Notes: a model not told the origin generated them from the sequence alone. A DNA stretch of 64,000 bases from Cryobacterium breve (GCF_027594785.1 NZ_CP075584.1:3472001-3536000), one strand, 5' to 3'; positions 8,657-18,837 are shown, counted from the stretch's first letter. Translations and numbers: made by a program.

Positions 8657-10144
8657 ATGACTGCCAGACGAGCACTCGTGACCGGGGCGACCGGTTACAT
8701 CGGCGGACGGCTGGTTCCGCTCCTCCTCGACGCCGGATTCGAGGTGACCGTGCTGGTTCGCTCGCCGCAGAAGCTCACCGACGTCCCCTGGCGGGACCGG
8801 GTGGAGATCCGGGTCGGCGACCTCTCCGACGCCGACGCCGTGGACGCGGCGTGCGCCGGGATCGACGTCGTCTACTACCTCGTGCACGCGATGGGCAGTT
8901 CGGGTGACTTCGAGCAGGCCGAGGCACGGGCAGCCCGGACGCTGGCGTCTGCCGCATCTGCGGCCGGCGTGTCCCGGATCGTCTACCTCGGTGGGCTGCA
9001 CCCGGACACCGAGACCCTCTCCCGGCACCTGCGCTCCCGGGCCGAGGTCGGGCGGATCCTGCTCGCCTCCGGCGTGCCGACCGCCGCCCTGCAGGCCGGC
9101 GTCGTGATCGGGAGCGGGTCGACGTCCTTCGAGATGATCCGGCACCTGACCGATGTGCTCCCGTACATGCCCGCACCGAAGTGGGTGCGGAACAAGATCC
9201 AGCCGATCGCCGTGCGCGACGTGCTGTACTACCTCGTCGCGGCGGCGGACCTGCCCGACTCCGTCAACCGCACCTTCGACATCGGCGGACCCGATGTGCT
9301 CCGCTACGGGCAGATGATGAACGGCTACGCCCTCGAGGCCGGCCTCCGCCAGCGCCCGATCGCCTCATTGCCGGTGCTGACCCCGTGGCTCGCCTCGCAG
9401 TGGGTCAACCTCGTCACCCCGATCCCGCGCAACCTCGCCGTGCCGATCATCGCCTCTCTCCAGAACGACTGCGTGATGGGCGAGCACGACATCGACGGCT
9501 ACATCCCCGTGCCCGACGGCGGCCTGACCGGCTATCGCACGGCCGTGCGGCTCGCACTCGGGCGGATGCGCGACGGCGACGTCGAGACCAGCTGGCGGAA
9601 CGCCTCGATCGAGGGGGCGAGCAGCAACCCGCTGCCGAGCGATCCGGAGTGGGCGGGGCACCTCGTCTACACCGACCTTCGCACGAAGCACACCCCCGCT
9701 GCGCCCGCCGAACTCTGGCGCATCATCGAGGGCATCGGCGGCGACAACGGCTGGTACTCCTTCCCGCTCGCCTGGGCCGTGCGCGGCTGGGCGGACAAGC
9801 TCGTCGGCGGCGTCGGGCTCCGCCGCGGCCGGCGCGACGCGGAACGACTGCACACCGGAGACGTGCTCGACTTCTGGCGGGTGGAGAGCCTCGAGCACGG
9901 CCGCTTCCTCCGGCTCCGGGCCGAGATGCGGGTGCCGGGGCTGGCCTGGCTCGAGATGACCGCCGAACCGGCCGCCGACGGCGGCTCCGTCTACCGGCAG
10001 CGCGCCGTGTTCTTCCCACGCGGCCTCGGCGGCCGACTCTACTGGTTCTCGATCCTGCCGTTCCACGGGATCATCTTCAGCGGCATGGCCAACCGCATCA
10101 CGGCCACCGCCGAAGCGACGTCTGCGCCCCAGCCCGCTCGCTAG
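8657..10144 (+). CDS. SDR-family NAD(P)-binding protein with C-terminal DUF2867 domain
   Basis: 495 residues. The N-terminal atypical SDR domain has the nucleotide motif VTGATGYIGGRL at residues 9-20 and 'YYLVHAMGS', as in NmrA/complex-I-NDUFA9-like SDRs. The C-terminal 150 residues ('GWYSFPLAWAVRGWADK', 'WRVESLEHGRFLRLRAEM') match the DUF2867 domain usually fused to these SDRs. The substrate is unknown; a role in quinone or cell-envelope chemistry is only a guess. The 8117 upstream extension is not needed because the ATG at 8657 begins exactly at the Rossmann strand and lies behind a promoter box. Confidence 0.85.
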   Translation: MTARRALVTGATGYIGGRLVPLLLDAGFEVTVLVRSPQKLTDVPWRDRVEIRVGDLSDADAVDAACAGIDVVYYLVHAMGSSGDFEQAEARAARTLASAASAAGVSRIVYLGGLHPDTETLSRHLRSRAEVGRILLASGVPTAALQAGVVIGSGSTSFEMIRHLTDVLPYMPAPKWVRNKIQPIAVRDVLYYLVAAADLPDSVNRTFDIGGPDVLRYGQMMNGYALEAGLRQRPIASLPVLTPWLASQWVNLVTPIPRNLAVPIIASLQNDCVMGEHDIDGYIPVPDGGLTGYRTAVRLALGRMRDGDVETSWRNASIEGASSNPLPSDPEWAGHLVYTDLRTKHTPAAPAELWRIIEGIGGDNGWYSFPLAWAVRGWADKLVGGVGLRRGRRDAERLHTGDVLDFWRVESLEHGRFLRLRAEMRVPGLAWLEMTAEPAADGGSVYRQRAVFFPRGLGGRLYWFSILPFHGIIFSGMANRITATAEATSAPQPAR

Positions 10145-10147
10145 AGT
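10142..10147 (+). promoter_or_regulatory. -10 box TAGAGT (leaderless pattern)
   Basis: TAGAGT overlaps the stop codon of the upstream gene and ends 6 bp before the ATG at 10154. Confidence 0.45.
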
Positions 10148-10153
10148 GGGGGC

Positions 10154-12045
10154 ATGCGCCGATTGGCTCGATCCCTGTTCGTCACCATCCTGGGCGCGTT
10201 CGCCCTTCTCACCCTGTCCGTCCCCGCGGCGGCCGTCGCGGCCGCGCCTCTCGGCTCGCCGGCGCTGCCCGCGCTCTCCGTGCCCGGAGGCGTCGACGAC
10301 TTCAGCTTCGATTCGATGCACTCCGACTTCGTGCTCAGCCGCTCAGCGGACGGGCACTCCGCGTTGACGACGACGGAGACCATCGTCGCCCGGTTCCCGG
10401 ATATCGATCAGAACCACGGCATCCGCCGGTCGATCCCGACCCACTACGACGGGCATCCCACCGGAGTCGACCTGGTCAGCGTCACAGACGAGAACGGCGC
10501 ACCGCGGCCGAGCGACACGAGCGAGAGCGACGCAGGCGACTTCTTCATCGTGACGAGCGCGGCGGACGGCTACGTGCACGGCGCGCAGACCTACGTGATC
10601 ACCTACACGCAGCGGGACGTGACCCTGGTCCCGACGGACGCCCAGGACGAGGAGTTCTACTGGGAGGTCAACGGCACCGGCTGGGCACAACCCTTCGGCT
10701 CTGTCTCCGCAACGCTCACGGTCGACCCCGCGCTCACCGACCGGCTGACCGGCCAGGCCCGATGCCTGCAGGGATCGGCGACGTCCTCGGCCGACTGCTC
10801 CGAGATCAGCACCGATTCGAGCTCGGCGGCGACGACCGGAACCCGGATCACCGCGAGCAGCGGCAGCCTCGCCGCGCATGAGGGGCTCACCCTGGTCGTC
10901 GGCTTCACTCCGGGCACCTTCGTGCCGAGGGACAACTCGTTCTTCGCGAGCCCGTTCCCCGCCATCGGCCTCGCCGGTGCCGTGCTCGCGCTCGTCTGCG
11001 CCGCCCTCGCGATCGCCCTGCGGGCGACCCGCTGGCGCAACGCCGCCGGCCGGCCGACGATCATCGCCGAATACCTGCCGCCGAAGGGCGTCAACCTGCT
11101 CCAGGCCGGCGAGGTCACCCGCACGAGCACCAAGGCCATGACCGCCCAGTTCCTGCAGTTCGCCGTGCGCGGCAATGTACGAGTGCTCGAAGGCTCCGGG
11201 CCCAAGCACTACCTGCTCGAACTGCGCAACACCGGGGGCGTCGACAAGGCGGAGCTCTCCGTGCTCGGCCACCTCTTCCCCGGACTGAAACCCGGTACCC
11301 AGCGAGACCTCAAACAGAAGAGCACCAGCCTCACCACAGCCGTGCAGGGCGAACTGCGGGCGACCCGCCGGGCGGCGATCCCCGCCGGGTTCCGAGAGAA
11401 CAAGGGCGGGCCCCTGCGTTCCGCGCTGCTCGGCCTCTCCGTTCTCGGCGGACTCGTCGCCGTCCTCGGCGGCGTCGTCGGTCTCGCCCTCGAGATCGGC
11501 GGGGCGTGGCCGTTCCTGGTCCTCCTCGCCGGGCTGCTCGGCGCGATCACGACCGTGTCACTCGCGTCGAGCATCCGCCCGCTCACCGCGGCAGGGGCGG
11601 AACTGCGCGACTACCTCGAAGGAGTCAGGTTGTACATCGGAGTCGCCGAAACTGACAGGTTGCGGGTGCTGCAGAGCCCCCAGGGCGCCCTGCGCTCTCC
11701 GTACCGCCCGGAGCCGGGGAGCCCGGAAACGATGGTCGACCCCGGCCAGCCGGTGCAGGTGCTCAAGCTCTACGAGCGTCTGCTGCCGTTCGCCGTGCTG
11801 TTCGGACAGGAGAAGGACTGGTCGGCCGTGCTCGGCCAGTACTACGCGGAGAGCGGGTCCCAGCCGGACTGGTACTACGGCACCGGTGCGTTCAACGCCG
11901 GATTCTTCGCGGCGAGCCTGAGCGGCTTCGCGAGCTCGACGACGGCGGCGTGGTCGGGCACCGCGTCGAGCTCCTCGAGTTCCGGTTTCGGCGGTGGCGG
12001 GTCCGTCGGTGGCGGAGGCGGCGGCGGCGGGGGGGGGGCGTCTGA
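10154..12045 (+). CDS. DUF2207 membrane protein (YciQ-like)
   Basis: About 630 residues. A signal peptide (residues 1-30, 'LFVTILGAFALLTLSVPAAA') precedes a large extracytoplasmic beta domain. A first membrane helix sits near 275-295, a cytoplasmic segment follows, then two helices near 420-470 and a C-terminal Ser- and Gly-rich tail. This order is that of DUF2207 proteins, whose function is unknown. The tail is encoded by a G/C run whose ten Gs (12029-12038) put the stop out of frame; one more or two fewer Gs restores 'G-V-stop' at 12043-12045. The stop overlaps the next ATG, which suggests translational coupling. Confidence 0.82.
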
Positions 12046-12375
12046 TGGGCACCCCGGTCGCACCCACCTTCTCCAGGTCCGCGCTCGCGCCCGGCCTGCT
12101 CGGCGCCATCGCCCTCCTCGCCGGTCTTGCCCTGATCGACGCCGACAGTTTCATCATCATCCGCTACGCGGTCAGCATCCTCGCCCTCATCCTGTGCGTC
12201 TTCGCCGTGCAGGGGACGGCGTGGTGGTGGCTCATCGGCCTCGCCCCCATCGCCGTGCTGTGGAACCCGATCTTCGTGATCGAGCCTGCACGGGCAGGGC
12301 TGGGTGGGCGCCCAGTATCTCGCGGCTCTGCTCTTCATCGTCGTCGGGGTGCGTGTCAAGGTTCCCGTGCACTGA
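12045..12375 (+). CDS. Small multi-pass membrane protein, DUF6804-like
   Basis: 109 residues after repair, with four predicted membrane helices and the conserved-looking stretch 'WWWLIGLAPIAVLWNPIFVI'. The frame breaks at 12285/12286 (GAGCCTG for GAGCTG). After the break the protein continues 'HGQGWVGAQYLAALLFIV' to a TGA at 12373. It starts at the ATG overlapping the DUF2207 stop, so the two are likely made together. The function is unknown. Without the correction the reading frame would run on into the downstream SNF2 gene, which is spurious. Confidence 0.75.
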
Positions 12376-12600
12376 GCGCCGTGTGGGGTGTGCCGTCGGG
12401 CGGATGCGCGGGCGTAGACTACAGGTGCGTCGAAACCCGGTCGTCGTCTCGACCTCCCCGGTGTATTACCGAAGCGGTCTGCAGCACAATCGTTTCGTTG
12501 GCTCGGCCCGGTTCGACGATTGCTCGCTCTGGTGTCCACGGATGCCGCACGACGTCGCGCGTGGATCACGCTGCCGCAGCCGCTGTGAAGTTGGAGAAGA
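12376..12600. other. 225-bp intergenic region before the SNF2 gene
   Basis: No gene is evident. It ends in a good ribosome site (TTGGAGAAG) directly before the ATG at 12601. A TAGACT near 12416 could be a -10 element, but no convincing -35 partner is visible. Confidence 0.4.
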
Positions 12601-14777
12601 ATGGCATACACCCGCCAGGCCCCAGGCTCGAACAACCATGCCCCGGCCGGAGGCCGCGCCCGGCAGCGCGCACGCTCCAGGGACGACGACGCCCCGATCA
12701 TCCCGATCCTCGCGCGCAAGGTGCGCGAGGTCGAGGCCAAGGCCCAGTCGGGCACCAAGCTCGGGCCCACGAACCGCACGAAGTACCAGGTCATCGCGCT
12801 CCTGATGCGCGAGGAACGCGCCAGGGTCAAGGGCGACCGCGAGCTCACCGACGCGAACCGGGCAGAGCTGCTCAAACGCCTCGACGGCATCGCCCAGATC
12901 CTCGCGAAGACCGCAGCACGCGACACGAGCCTGATCACGCTCCTCGAACCCGACGCCGGCGTCTCGACCGTCGCGCAGCGCTTCCGCCGCGACTGGCTCC
13001 TCGAATCCGGGGCAGAACTGAGCCCGGACGAACTGATCATCACCCGCGAGCCTGAGGTCAAGCCCGAGGAGCCGGAGAATCAGGTCGTCCCGCAGTCCGT
13101 GCGGGCGCGCCAGCTCGCCAACCCCTTCCTCGCCCCCGATTTCAGCGCAGTCCAGGCAGCCCCCGTCATCTCGGGTCGCCGCCTCGCCAACTGGGAACTC
13201 ATCGGCCCGCTCTTCAAGTCCTTCGAATACGGCTCAGGCGGCCAGGCCGCGAGCATGGACCTGCCGGAGGCGCCCGTCATCGACCGGCTCTCCCCGCCCG
13301 GCATGGAACTCATGCGCCACCAGTCCCGCTTCATCGAGAGCGCGCGGCTCGGCCATCGCAGCTACCTGCTCGCCGACGAGCCGGGGCTCGGCAAGACCGC
13401 CCAGAGCCTGCTCGCGGCCTCCGTCGCCGGCGCGTACCCGCTCCTCGCCATCGTGCCCAACGTCGTCAAGATGAACTGGGTGCGTGAGGTCGAGATGTGG
13501 ACGCCGCAGCGCCGGGCGACCGTCATCCACGGCGACGGCGACACCCTCGACGCCTTCGCCGACGTCGTCATCGTGAACTACGACGTGCTCGACCGGCACC
13601 GGGCCTGGCTCGGCACCCTCGGCTTCAAGGGCATGGTCGTCGACGAGGCTCACTTCATCAAGAACCTGCAGTCGCAGCGCTCCCGCCATGTGCTCGCCCT
13701 CGCCGAGCAGATCCGCCGCCGCACCCCCGGCGGCAACCCGCTCCTGATGGCCCTGACCGGTACCCCGCTGATCAACGACGTCGACGACTTCCGCGCCATC
13801 TGGCAGTTCCTCGGCTGGATCGACGGCGACAAGCCGACCGCGAAACTCCTGGCGCGCCTCGAGGCCACCGGCCTCACCCCGGCGGATGCCGGCTTCTACC
13901 CGAGGCCAGGGCCGCGGTCATCGACATGGGCATCGTGCGCCGCCGCAAGGTCGACGTTGCGGCGGACCTGCCCGCCAAGCGCATCGCCGACCTGCCCGTC
14001 GAACTCGACGACGACCTCGGCCGGTCGATCCGCCAGGCCGAACGGGAGCTCGCCGCCCGCCTCGTCACCCGGTATCACGGTCTCGTGTCCGCGCGTCATC
14101 CCGGCCGCAAGGCGCCGACCCTCGACGGTGCAGAGCGCGCCGCGTTCATCCGCGCGGTCGCCCACGCGGAGCTCGAGGAGTCCAAGGGCCAGACCACCGG
14201 CGAGAACGTGTTCACGATGGTGCGCAAGATCGGCCAGGCCAAGGCCGGACTCGCCGCAGACTACGCCGTGCAACTCGCGCACTCGGTCGGCAAGGTCGTG
14301 TTCTTCGCCAAGCACATCGACGTCATGGACACCGCGGAACAGATCTTCGCCAAGCGCGGCATGCGTTCCGTCTCCCTCAGGGGCGACCAGACCGCGCTCG
14401 CCCGCCAGGCCGCGATCGACTCCTTCAACAACGACCCGGGCGTCGCCGTCGTCGTCTGCTCGCTCAGCGCCGCCGGCGTCGGGGTCAATCTGCAGGCCGC
14501 CTCGAACGTCGTGCTCGCCGAGCTCAGCTGGACGGCCGCAGAGCAGACCCAGGCCATCGACCGGGTGCACCGCATCGGCCAGTCGGAACCGGTCACCGCG
14601 TGGCGGATCATCGCCGCGCACACGATCGACGCGCGCATCGCCGAACTGATCGGCAGTAAGCAGGGTCTCGCGGCCCGCGCGCTCGACGGCGTCGAGGGTG
14701 AGGTCTCGTCCGAGGACTCGATCCAGGCCAGCGCACTCGTCTTCCTGCTCACCCAGGCGCTCGACGGGGAGCTGTAG
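12601..14777 (+). CDS. SNF2-family DNA translocase/helicase
   Basis: About 725 residues. The motor motifs are motif I DEPGLGKTAQ near residue 259, motif II DEAH near 347, motif III 'LTGTPLINDVDDF' near 385, and the C-terminal lobe with 'QAIDRVHRIGQSEPV' (motif VI) near 660. The family uses ATP to move along DNA or remodel protein-DNA complexes; the specific partner is unknown. A one-base loss near 13902 (between 'DAGFY' and 'EARAAVIDMGIVRRRK') splits the frame. The N-terminal 200 residues hold a basic, low-complexity start and no known domain. A TTGGAGAAG ribosome site supports the start. Confidence 0.88.
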
Positions 14778-14883
14778 CCCGGGTTCCCCGGGCCGGATTT
14801 GAGTCTGGCCCCGATTCGGGACCATCATTAGGGGTTGGTGAGAGCGCCGACATGAGTACTTAAGCATGAAGGAGCAGTCACAG

Positions 14884-15912
14884 ATGAAAATTGGTATCCT
14901 CACGAGCGGTGGAGACTGCCCCGGGCTGAACGCGGTTATTCGCGGTTCCGTCCTTAAAGGTGTTCGCGTTCTCGATGACGAATTCATCGGCATCCGCAAC
15001 GGCTGGCGCGGGCTGGTGCAGGGGGAGTTCATGACCCTCGATCGCCACAGCGTGCGTGGATTATCCCGCCAGGGCGGCACCATTCTCGGCAGCTCGCGCA
15101 CCAACCCGTTCGAGGGCGAGAACGGCGGGCCCGTTAACATCCAGAAGATGATGGATGCCGAGGGCATCGACGCCATTATCGCGATCGGTGGCGAGGGCAC
15201 GCTGACCGCGGCCCGCCGCCTCACCGACGCAGGCATCCGCATCGTCGGCGTACCGAAGACCATCGACAACGACCTCGAGGCCACCGACTACTCGTTCGGC
15301 TTCAACACCGCCGTCGAGATCGCCACCGAGGCCATCGACCGCCTCCGCACCACCGCCGAGTCGCACGGGCGTTGCATGATCGTCGAGGTCATGGGCCGCC
15401 ACGTCGGCTGGATCGCCCTGCACTCCGGAATGGCCGGCGGAGCACACGCCATCCTCATCCCCGAGCAGAGCCAGACCATCGAGCAGATCTGCGAGTGGGT
15501 CCTCAGCGTCCGCGACCGCGGCCGCGCACCGGTCCTCGTCGTCTCGGAGGGCTTCAAGCTCGCCGGCATGGAGGAAGCACTCTCCACCAAGGGCCTCGAC
15601 GCGTTCAACCGCCCCCGCCTCGGCGGCATCAGCGAAATGATCGCCCCGATGGTCGAAGAGCGCACCGGCATCGAAACCCGCGCGACCGTCCTCGGCCACA
15701 CCCAGCGCGGCGGCTCCCCGTCGGCCTACGACCGCGTGCTCGCCACCCGCCTGGGCATGGCCGCCGTCGACGCGATCCACGCCGGCCAGTGGGGCTCCAT
15801 GGTCTCGCTCAAGGGCACCGACATCGAGATCGTCAGCATCGCCGACGCCACGATCGGCCTGAAGACCGTCCCGCAGGCACGCTACGACGAGGCCGCCGTC
15901 CTCTTCGGCTAA
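14884..15912 (+). CDS. pfkA: ATP-dependent 6-phosphofructokinase
   Basis: 342 residues, the usual length for bacterial group-A PFK. It has GGDCPGLNAVIRG at residues 10-22, GGEGTL near 102-107, and 'PKTIDND' near 123-129, which holds the catalytic Asp. Glycine rather than Asp in GGEGT indicates ATP, not pyrophosphate, as donor. It phosphorylates fructose-6-phosphate in glycolysis. The start at 14884 has AAGGAG at 14868-14873; the upstream ATG at 14866 would precede that site. The first codons are AT-rich compared with the neighbours, as expected for a highly translated gene. A palindromic element follows the stop. Confidence 0.95.
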   Translation: MKIGILTSGGDCPGLNAVIRGSVLKGVRVLDDEFIGIRNGWRGLVQGEFMTLDRHSVRGLSRQGGTILGSSRTNPFEGENGGPVNIQKMMDAEGIDAIIAIGGEGTLTAARRLTDAGIRIVGVPKTIDNDLEATDYSFGFNTAVEIATEAIDRLRTTAESHGRCMIVEVMGRHVGWIALHSGMAGGAHAILIPEQSQTIEQICEWVLSVRDRGRAPVLVVSEGFKLAGMEEALSTKGLDAFNRPRLGGISEMIAPMVEERTGIETRATVLGHTQRGGSPSAYDRVLATRLGMAAVDAIHAGQWGSMVSLKGTDIEIVSIADATIGLKTVPQARYDEAAVLFG

Positions 15913-15940
15913 AGCCGGCAGCATCACCCGATCGCATCCC

Positions 15941-16028
15941 TGAGGGGTCGCAGATCGACCTTCGCAGCACACGGGAAGGTCGAATTGCGACCCCTCAGCG
16001 TGTGAGAAGGTCGATTTGCGACCCCTCA
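15941..16028. repeat. Palindromic element with one left arm and two right arms
   Basis: The left arm TGAGGGGTCGCAGATCGACC (15941-15960, extending to 15963) is complementary to a first right arm at 15975-15997 and to a second, near-identical right arm at 16006-16028. Only one right arm can pair at a time. It lies between the convergent pfkA and mrx1 genes, so a bidirectional terminator is likely. Confidence 0.75.
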
Positions 16029-16053
16029 GCTGGTGGAACCGGGGAGGAGAGGG

Positions 16054-16308
16054 TCAGGCGAGTTTGGCCTGCACCTGCGCGAGCGAGGGGTTCGTCGCGC
16101 TCGACCCGTCCGGGAACAGCACGGTCGGCACGGTGCGGTTGCCGCCGTTCAGGCTCATCACGAGTTCGCTCGTGCCGTCGACCTCTTCGACGTTGACCTC
16201 GGTGTAGCCGACGCCGGCCTTGTCGAGCTGGGACTTCAACCGGGAGCAATAGCCGCACCAGTTGGTCGTGAACATGGTGATGGTGCCCGACTCGGGAACG
16301 AAATTCAT
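16054..16308 (-). CDS. mrx1: Mycoredoxin (glutaredoxin-like)
   Basis: 84 residues. The thioredoxin-fold active site TTNWCGYCSRLK carries a CxxC at residues 18-21, and 'RTVPTVLF' holds the cis-proline. Mycoredoxins use mycothiol to reduce mixed disulfides in actinobacteria. The family gene Rv3198A lies beside uvrD2 in mycobacteria, and here it lies about 8 kb from uvrD2. The start is supported by a TAGGCT box 6 bp upstream. It is divergent from the Nudix gene with 38 bp between start codons. Confidence 0.9.
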   Translation of the reverse strand: MNFVPESGTITMFTTNWCGYCSRLKSQLDKAGVGYTEVNVEEVDGTSELVMSLNGGNRTVPTVLFPDGSSATNPSLAQVQAKLA

Positions 16309-16314
16309 AGGCGC

Positions 16315-16320
16315 AGCCTA
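16315..16320 (-). promoter_or_regulatory. -10 box TAGGCT of mrx1 (leaderless pattern)
   Basis: Read on the minus strand, TAGGCT ends 6 bp before the mrx1 ATG. It faces the divergent box at 16335-16340. Confidence 0.5.
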
Positions 16321-16334
16321 ACAAACCCCGCCGT

Positions 16335-16340
16335 TAAGCT
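16335..16340 (+). promoter_or_regulatory. -10 box TAAGCT of the Nudix gene (leaderless pattern)
   Basis: TAAGCT ends 6 bp before the ATG at 16347. Confidence 0.5.
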
Positions 16341-16346
16341 GGGACC

Positions 16347-16820
16347 ATGACCCTGCCCCAGGTGTGCGTGTGCTACCTCACCCGCGAATCGCCCGCCGGC
16401 GTCGCCCAGGTTCTCCTCGGCCGTAAGAAGAAGGGCCTCGGGCTCGGCAATATCGTCGGCCTCGGCGGCAAGCTCGAACCCGGTGAAACCGCGGTGGATG
16501 CCGCGGTGCGCGAAATCGAGGAGGAGTCCGGACTCCGTGTCGCGGCATCCGCCCTGACCGCCCTCGGCGTGCTGACCTACCTGTTCCCGCACCGGGAGGC
16601 GTGGAGCCAGGAATCGTCTGTCTTCGTGTGCCGTGACTGGAGCGGCACACCCCGGGAATCGGACGAACTGAACCCGGTGTGGTTCGACGTCGCGGCGCTG
16701 CCCCTCGACGAGATGTGGGACGACGCCAGGCACTGGCTGCCCGGCGTTCTCGCGGGGGTCCCGGTACGCGAGACCTTCACGTTCGGGCCCGACCTCGCGA
16801 CGGTCGTCGCCCGCGGGTGA
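16347..16820 (+). CDS. MutT/MTH1-like Nudix hydrolase
   Basis: 157 residues. The Nudix box is complete: GGKLEPGETAVDAA followed by REIEEESGL, around residues 39-61. The protein begins at once with the first beta strand ('VCVCYLTRES'). The overall pattern, including 'VWFDVAALPLDEMWDDARHWLP', is close to MTH1/8-oxo-dGTP diphosphatase-type proteins, which clear oxidised purine nucleotides. The substrate is inferred from similarity only. Its neighbour mycoredoxin also belongs to oxidative-stress defence. Confidence 0.85.
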   Translation: MTLPQVCVCYLTRESPAGVAQVLLGRKKKGLGLGNIVGLGGKLEPGETAVDAAVREIEEESGLRVAASALTALGVLTYLFPHREAWSQESSVFVCRDWSGTPRESDELNPVWFDVAALPLDEMWDDARHWLPGVLAGVPVRETFTFGPDLATVVARG

Positions 16821-16965
16821 ACGTCCGGTGAACCAGGGGTTGCCGCCCGTTGAATTGACCTGACCTCCCGGGAGTGTCAGGATCGTAAGGTCGCTTGCTC
16901 GTCCGGCGTCCGGGAAACAGCGCGGATTCGGCTGCACCCCGTTGAGCCGAACAAGAAAGCCTCCG

Positions 16966-18157
16966 GTGGATCTCACCCTGATCGTCGCGCTCGTCATTGC
17001 GCTCTCCCTCGTCTTCGACTTCACCAACGGCTTCCACGACACCGCGAACGCGATGGCGACGCCGATCGCGACCGGGGCGATGCGACCCAAGGTCGCCGTC
17101 GGCCTCGCAGCGGTGCTCAACCTCGTCGGCGCCTTCCTCTCCACCGAGGTCGCGAAGACCGTGTCGGGCGGCATCATCCGAGAGGGCAACGGCGGGGTCC
17201 AGATCACGCCGCAGATCATCTTCGCCGGCCTCATCGGCGCGATCGTCTGGAACCTGATCACCTGGCTCCGCGGCCTGCCCTCGAGCTCGAGCCACGCCCT
17301 CTTCGGCGGCCTGATCGGCGCGGCCATCATCGGGATCGGCGTTCAGTCCGTCGACTTCGGGGTCGTCTTCGCCAAGGTGATCCTGCCCGCACTGATCGCG
17401 CCGGTCACGGTCGGTGTCGTCGCGCTCATCGCGACCCGGCTCGCCTACTTCATCACCCGTCGTGACGCCGGCAAGGCGGACGGCCGGGGCGGCTTCCGCT
17501 ACGCGCAGATCTTCTCGTCCTCGCTCGTCGCCCTCGCCCACGGCACCAACGACGCGCAGAAGACCATGGGCGTGATCACCCTGACCCTCATCGCCGGCGG
17601 ATTCCAGGCCGTCGGCAGCGGCCCGCAGTGGTGGGTCATCTGCACGTGCGCGCTCGCGATCGCGATCGGGACGTACACCGGCGGCTGGCGGATCATCCTC
17701 ACAATGGGCAGGGGGCCTCACCGACGTCAAGCCCGCCCAGGGCTTCGCCGCCGAGACCAGCACGGCCGCGACCATCCTCGCGTCCAGCCACCTCGGCTTC
17801 GCGCTCTCGACAACTCAGGTCGCCTCCGGCTCCGTCATCGGGTCCGGCCTCGGCCGCCGCGGGGCGACCGTGCGCTGGGGCATGGCCGGCCAGATCGCAC
17901 TCGGCTGGCTGCTGACCCTGCCCGCCTCCGCGGTCATGGGCGCGTTCGCCGCCGGCTTCACGCTGCTCGGGCCGATCGGACTCGTCATCGACCTGGTCCT
18001 CGGCTCGGTCATCGTCGCTCTGTTGTTCCGGCAGTCGCGGCGCACCCGCATCACCCACGACAACCTGCACGACATCGATGACGCCGCCCTTGTCGTCAAG
18101 ATCAAGAAGACGCCGCGGCGCATCGCGCGCCGCGACCGGAAGAAGGTATCGCTGTGA
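16966..18157 (+). CDS. pit: PiT-family inorganic phosphate transporter
   Basis: About 396 residues with ten or more hydrophobic helices. The two PiT signatures are present: FDFTNGFHDTANAMAT near residue 16 and ALAHGTNDAQKTMGV near 190. The GTG at 16966 gives the usual family N-terminus ('VDLTLIVALVIAL'); a TTG at 16942 is possible. The frame breaks at a G run near 17706-17710 that is one base too long; afterwards 'GLTDVKPAQGFAAE' and 'FALSTTQVASG' continue the family sequence. The stop overlaps the GTG of the next small membrane gene. Confidence 0.9.
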
Positions 18158-18486
18158 TCGACTGGGGAGCATTCTTCGTCGTGGCCGGGGCCTCGCTCCT
18201 GGCGTCGACCGTCGTCGTGAGCCTGTACTCGCTCGGACTCCGGCTGCTGACCAGCGCCGGCCGGGCCCTCGTCGTGGATCCGGCGTCCTTCACCGGCGCG
18301 ATCACGGTGCTCACGCCCAAGCGGGCCGCGAAAGAGGCCAAGCGGCGGCGCAAATCAGCGACGGCGAACCCGCTGACCGCGTTCCAGAAGCGCCTCGCGC
18401 TCGTCGGGGCCTATGCCTGCTTCTCGGTCAGCGTCGCGGCCGTGCTCTACGGCGTCTACCTGATCGTGCCCGCCCTGCACCGCTGA
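18154..18486 (+). CDS. Small two-helix membrane protein downstream of pit
   Basis: 110 residues, GTG start overlapping the pit stop (GTGA). Helix 1 is at residues 6-30 and helix 2 near 82-105, with a basic cytoplasmic loop between them ('KRAAKEAKRRRKSAT'). Proteins of this type directly follow pit genes in many actinobacteria, so a role in phosphate uptake is a context-based inference. No enzymatic motif is visible. Confidence 0.75.
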   Translation: MIDWGAFFVVAGASLLASTVVVSLYSLGLRLLTSAGRALVVDPASFTGAITVLTPKRAAKEAKRRRKSATANPLTAFQKRLALVGAYACFSVSVAAVLYGVYLIVPALHR

Positions 18487-18557
18487 CCGGATGTCGCACG
18501 CACGGTCCGCGTGACCGGTCGCGCGTGCTCGGAGCGGCTCCCCGGTCGGGGCTCAGG

Positions 18558-18639
18558 CGCTGCAACGTCGGAGGATTTCGCGACCGGCGGCATCCGCCGC
18601 CCGGGGATGCGGCGTGTCGCGAAAAACTCCGACGTTGCG
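18558..18639. repeat. Palindromic element, family 2, copy 1
   Basis: GCAACGTCGGAGGATTTCGC on the left pairs with GCGAAAAACTCCGACGTTGC on the right. An inner hairpin (GGCGGCATCCGCCGCC region) sits between the arms. A second copy lies 171 bp downstream. Confidence 0.8.
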
Positions 18640-18728
18640 TCGGGCGACGCGCCGCGCGGCGACCGGCGGTCGGTGGATGCTGGGCGCAGGCTCCCGCGTG
18701 AAGGGTCGCGGCGTTGCGCGTTGAAGGG

Positions 18729-18810
18729 CGCTGCAATGTCGGAGGATTTCGCGACCGGCGGCATCCGCTGCCCGGGGATGCGGCGTGTTGCGAAAAACTC
18801 CGACGTTGCG
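18729..18810. repeat. Palindromic element, family 2, copy 2
   Basis: Nearly identical to the first copy, with a few substitutions (GCAATGTCGG for GCAACGTCGG; TGTTGCG for TGTCGCG). The pair is in direct orientation between convergent genes and may serve as a strong bidirectional terminator. Confidence 0.8.
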
Positions 18811-18837
18811 TCGGACGACCCGTCGCGGGCCAGCGGG

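Larger units (their letters stand above)
18487..18837. other. Gene-free 351-bp spacer built around two palindromes
   Basis: The spacer between convergent small-membrane and uracil-permease genes holds two copies of one palindromic element (18558-18639 and 18729-18810). The DNA between them shows no further gene. Confidence 0.6.

Noticed and set aside
13048..13054. GAGCCTG in the SNF2 gene as another insertion site
   Set aside because: The frame stays open and sensible on both sides (E-P-E-V), so this occurrence is genuine; likewise CAGGCTC at 833 and 12622.
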